Shown here: piece by piece, positions 62,363-64,000 of the stretch
Position numbering within the stretch: position 1 is the stretch's first letter
Layout of the letters: every line of letters starts with the position of its first letter
Origin: Rhizobiales bacterium CCH10-E5
Lineage (GTDB): Bacteria > Pseudomonadota > Alphaproteobacteria > Rhizobiales > Beijerinckiaceae
NCBI GenBank assembly: GCA_001556125.1
Contig: LSIG01000004.1
Location: 76,534 to 140,533, forward strand
DNA: 64,000 nt
Direction: 5' to 3'
Position numbers and translations under genes: made by a program
Notes under the pieces: model-generated
The model's database searches: none
What the model was told of the DNA's origin: nothing
What the model saw: only the letters and a program-made list of their open reading frames with translations

Positions 62363-62763
62363 GGTGGCAATCCTACTAGGTTTCCGGAGCGGGTCGGTGC
62401 CCACAGCGATGAATTCGTTGTGCGCTGCATATAAGTGAGCCAGCGCGCCCGCAACAGAGGCATGGAGTCAGCTCCGTCATGCGTCTGAGGTATGAACCAT
62501 TCGCAATTGCTTCACTTTTGCCGTCTCGCCCGCGCCCAGCGGTTAACGACCCGGTAAGCTTCGCAAGATTTCTGCCTGATCCTTGTGCATTCTCGCGGCG
62601 CCGGTCGGGTGGTCAGGCCAATTTGCCGCCCCGATGGGCATCTACGGCGCCTTAACGATGCTGCGCTGCACCTAAGGGTCGATTCACCCTGTTTCGCGGC
62701 GCTCGGTGCCCTTCGGGTCCGGAAACGGGGCCGGGCGGCGCGAATCGGCCGCCCGGCGGGGTC
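62363..62763. other. Intergenic region without a supported gene
   Basis: No frame with a ribosome site is visible. It contains AT-richer stretches (catataagtg, attgcttcac) that could be promoters for the DUF1127 gene at its left, but nothing else I can support. Confidence 0.5.
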
Positions 62764-63270
62764 TCATTCGCAATGGGCCAGATGCCGCGATGCAGCGGTG
62801 ACGCCGGCGAGCGAGAATTCGTAGCTCGTCGCATTGCCGCGGGCGGAGCGCGCTTCCAGCGCCATGACGCGGCCGGCGCGCATCGCCGCCAGCAGCTCCG
62901 GCTCGCGCTCGATCCGGCGCAGCCAGGCATGGCTGCCTTTCGTGATCATGCGGAAGGTCTCGTCGCCGATGGTGACGGTGACCTCGGAGCCGTCCTCGAA
63001 ATCATAGCCGGCCTGCAGGCTCGATTCGGTCGCCTGCGGCGTCTCGGCCTCCTTGACGAAGAAATAGACCTCGCCATGGCGCAAGCTCGCGGGTTCGGCG
63101 CTGGCGGGCGTGGCGAGGATGTAACAGCTGCGCGCCTCGCCCTCGCCGAAGGCGGCGGCGGTCCAGCTGCCGAACTGGCCGAGCGGAGTGGCGGTGGCGG
63201 CGGCGGCCGGCAGGGGGGCGAGGCCGAGCGCGGCGGCGATGAGGGCGGCACGGGTGGCGAGGATCGTCAT
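62764..63270 (-). CDS. Invasion-associated locus B (IalB)-family periplasmic protein
   Basis: 168 residues. Signal peptide (about 1-24, ALIAAALGLAPLPAAAA), then the IalB pattern: FGSWTAAAF, SCYILATPASAEP, EVYFFVKEAE, ESSLQAGYDFEDGSEVTVTIGDETFRMITKGSHAWLRR, AMRAGRVMALEARSARGNATSYEFSLAGV. The name comes from Bartonella; in other Rhizobiales the role is a small periplasmic or outer-membrane protein, function unknown. Not evidence of pathogenicity. Two Cys (SCYIL and the final HCE) may form a disulfide. Single gene. Confidence 0.82.
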   Translation of the reverse strand: MTILATRAALIAAALGLAPLPAAAATATPLGQFGSWTAAAFGEGEARSCYILATPASAEPASLRHGEVYFFVKEAETPQATESSLQAGYDFEDGSEVTVTIGDETFRMITKGSHAWLRRIEREPELLAAMRAGRVMALEARSARGNATSYEFSLAGVTAASRHLAHCE

Positions 63271-63375
63271 CCTGTCTCCTTTCGGGTGAAGCGGGCAGGG
63301 TGGGAAGGTAGCGGTTAACGAGGCGTGACCATGGCGACAGATGGTTCGGCGCTCCCTGTCATTGACGGGGGAGGC

Positions 63376-63702
63376 TCACCCACGATCCTGCGCGATCTCG
63401 GCGGCGACACGCTCCTGCGCCTGCGCCAGCGCGGCGTCTGGCTTCATCCCGGCGGCGCCGTTCTGGATCATGTAGCCGGCGAGGCGGCGGTCCTGGTCGG
63501 GCAGGGCCTGCATGAAGCCGTGGAGGCAGGCCGCGTCGTCGCGCTTGCAGCTGCGGCCGCGCTGGCAGGCCTTGTCGGTGCAGTCGCGCCAGACCTCGAG
63601 GATGTCGCCCATCTTCCTGAGAAGGTCGCGGCGGATCTGCTGGGTGCGGTGGAAATTGGCGATGTGCTCGGGCGAGAAGCCGGAGGGTTCCTTGCGGGTC
63701 AT
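63376..63702 (-). CDS. Small cysteine-rich hypothetical protein
   Basis: 108 residues, soluble. FHRTQQIRRDLLRKMGDILEVWRDCTDKACQRGRSC... has four Cys (DCTDKAC, GRSC, AAC) in a compact block, possibly a metal site, then GYMIQNGAAGMKPDAALAQAQERVAAEIA. I do not recognise a named family. GGGAGA seven bases before ATG 63702 fixes the start; the frame to 63927 has no such site. Confidence 0.6.
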   Translation of the reverse strand: MTRKEPSGFSPEHIANFHRTQQIRRDLLRKMGDILEVWRDCTDKACQRGRSCKRDDAACLHGFMQALPDQDRRLAGYMIQNGAAGMKPDAALAQAQERVAAEIAQDRG

Positions 63703-64000
63703 GATCGTCTCCCTGCGGGGAGGGGGGCGAGCGCCAGCCCCCGCCCGCTGTTGCAGCGTCGGTGATCGAACGGGGCTGGCGGAGCGCCGCGGGGCGCTTG
63801 GGTCGAGGTCCGCAACCGTTGAGCCAGGTCGCGGCGCGGCGGGATTGAGCCACCCGCCGCACGCCCCCCGGCGCTCCGCCTTCGGCGATTTTGGGCTTCG
63901 GGCCGCGCTTATCGGGTCGAAAGCCATCCTCCGCCGCGAGCCCTTGGGCGCCAGTTCCCCTCATCGGGTTGTCGCGCCGTCCGGCATGGGACGAAGGCGT
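63703..64000. other. End region without a supported gene
   Basis: Minus-strand frames run through here but lack a ribosome site and resemble shadow frames of GC-rich DNA. No repeats or RNA features recognised; a gene that continues beyond the window is possible. Confidence 0.45.

Noticed and set aside
62764..63270. IalB-like protein as evidence of a pathogen
   Set aside because: The family is widespread in free-living Rhizobiales; the name alone says nothing about lifestyle.

Overview
The window is high-GC (about two thirds G+C by eye) and densely coded. It is chromosomal DNA of an alphaproteobacterium in the Hyphomicrobiales (Rhizobiales). The evidence is a block running dgt-like, argS, SPOR protein, nagZ, scpA, scpB, tatA, tatB, tatC, serS, surE, pcm, nlpD-like, then yajC, secD, secF. 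Rhizobiales-type families (phasin, IalB-like, DUF1127, DUF1489, DUF2177) and intergenic palindromes of the tcatcctggg/ccaggatga type agree. A Bosea-like genus is my best guess, but it is inference without a database search. I see no prophage, insertion sequence, CRISPR array or conjugative gene.

Layout. 1-4.3 kb: a cut glutathione S-transferase, small envelope and hypothetical genes, a rhodanese and a gamma-glutamylcyclotransferase-like protein. 4.4-12.7 kb: isovaleryl-CoA dehydrogenase, a CorA/ZntB-type transporter, a tandem pair of secreted GH25 lysozyme-like proteins, MgtE, tRNA-Leu(GAG), a lone FliN-like protein, LipB and a DUF2272 protein. 13-22 kb: the two subunits of methylcrotonyl-CoA carboxylase, separated by membrane proteins, a GGDEF/EAL protein and an SDR. 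22-36 kb: mixed metabolism (SDR, PanC, UxaA-type dehydratase, aminotransferase, sirtuin, LysE exporter), two von Willebrand A proteins, a D,D-carboxypeptidase with SPOR domain and a phasin. 36-55 kb: double cold-shock protein, ErpA and the conserved replication, translation, chromosome-segregation and Tat block, with inserted TRAP and ABC components. 55-64 kb: ATPase, the Sec accessory operon yajC-secD-secF followed by homologues of two mitochondrial complex I assembly factors, TrmFO, and small envelope or hypothetical genes.

How parts fit together. Leucine degradation is represented by ivd, mccB and mccA, scattered rather than in one operon. Envelope export is well covered: TatABC with a likely Tat-dependent binding protein close by, and YajC-SecD-SecF. 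Cell-wall remodelling appears as two GH25 proteins, the carboxypeptidase, NagZ, the NlpD-like amidase activator and SPOR proteins. ScpA and ScpB serve condensin.

Most noteworthy signals: a GIY-YIG nuclease gene framed by two near-identical direct copies of an intergenic palindromic repeat; eleven scattered copies of that repeat superfamily, two of which appear to supply the ribosome-binding site of the next gene; a roughly 50-residue low-GC insertion in seryl-tRNA synthetase; a 90-bp in-frame unit with a perfect 19-bp inverted repeat inside a SPOR protein gene; and a phytoene-synthase-fold protein that has lost its aspartate motifs, next to a Mth938 protein and secDF.
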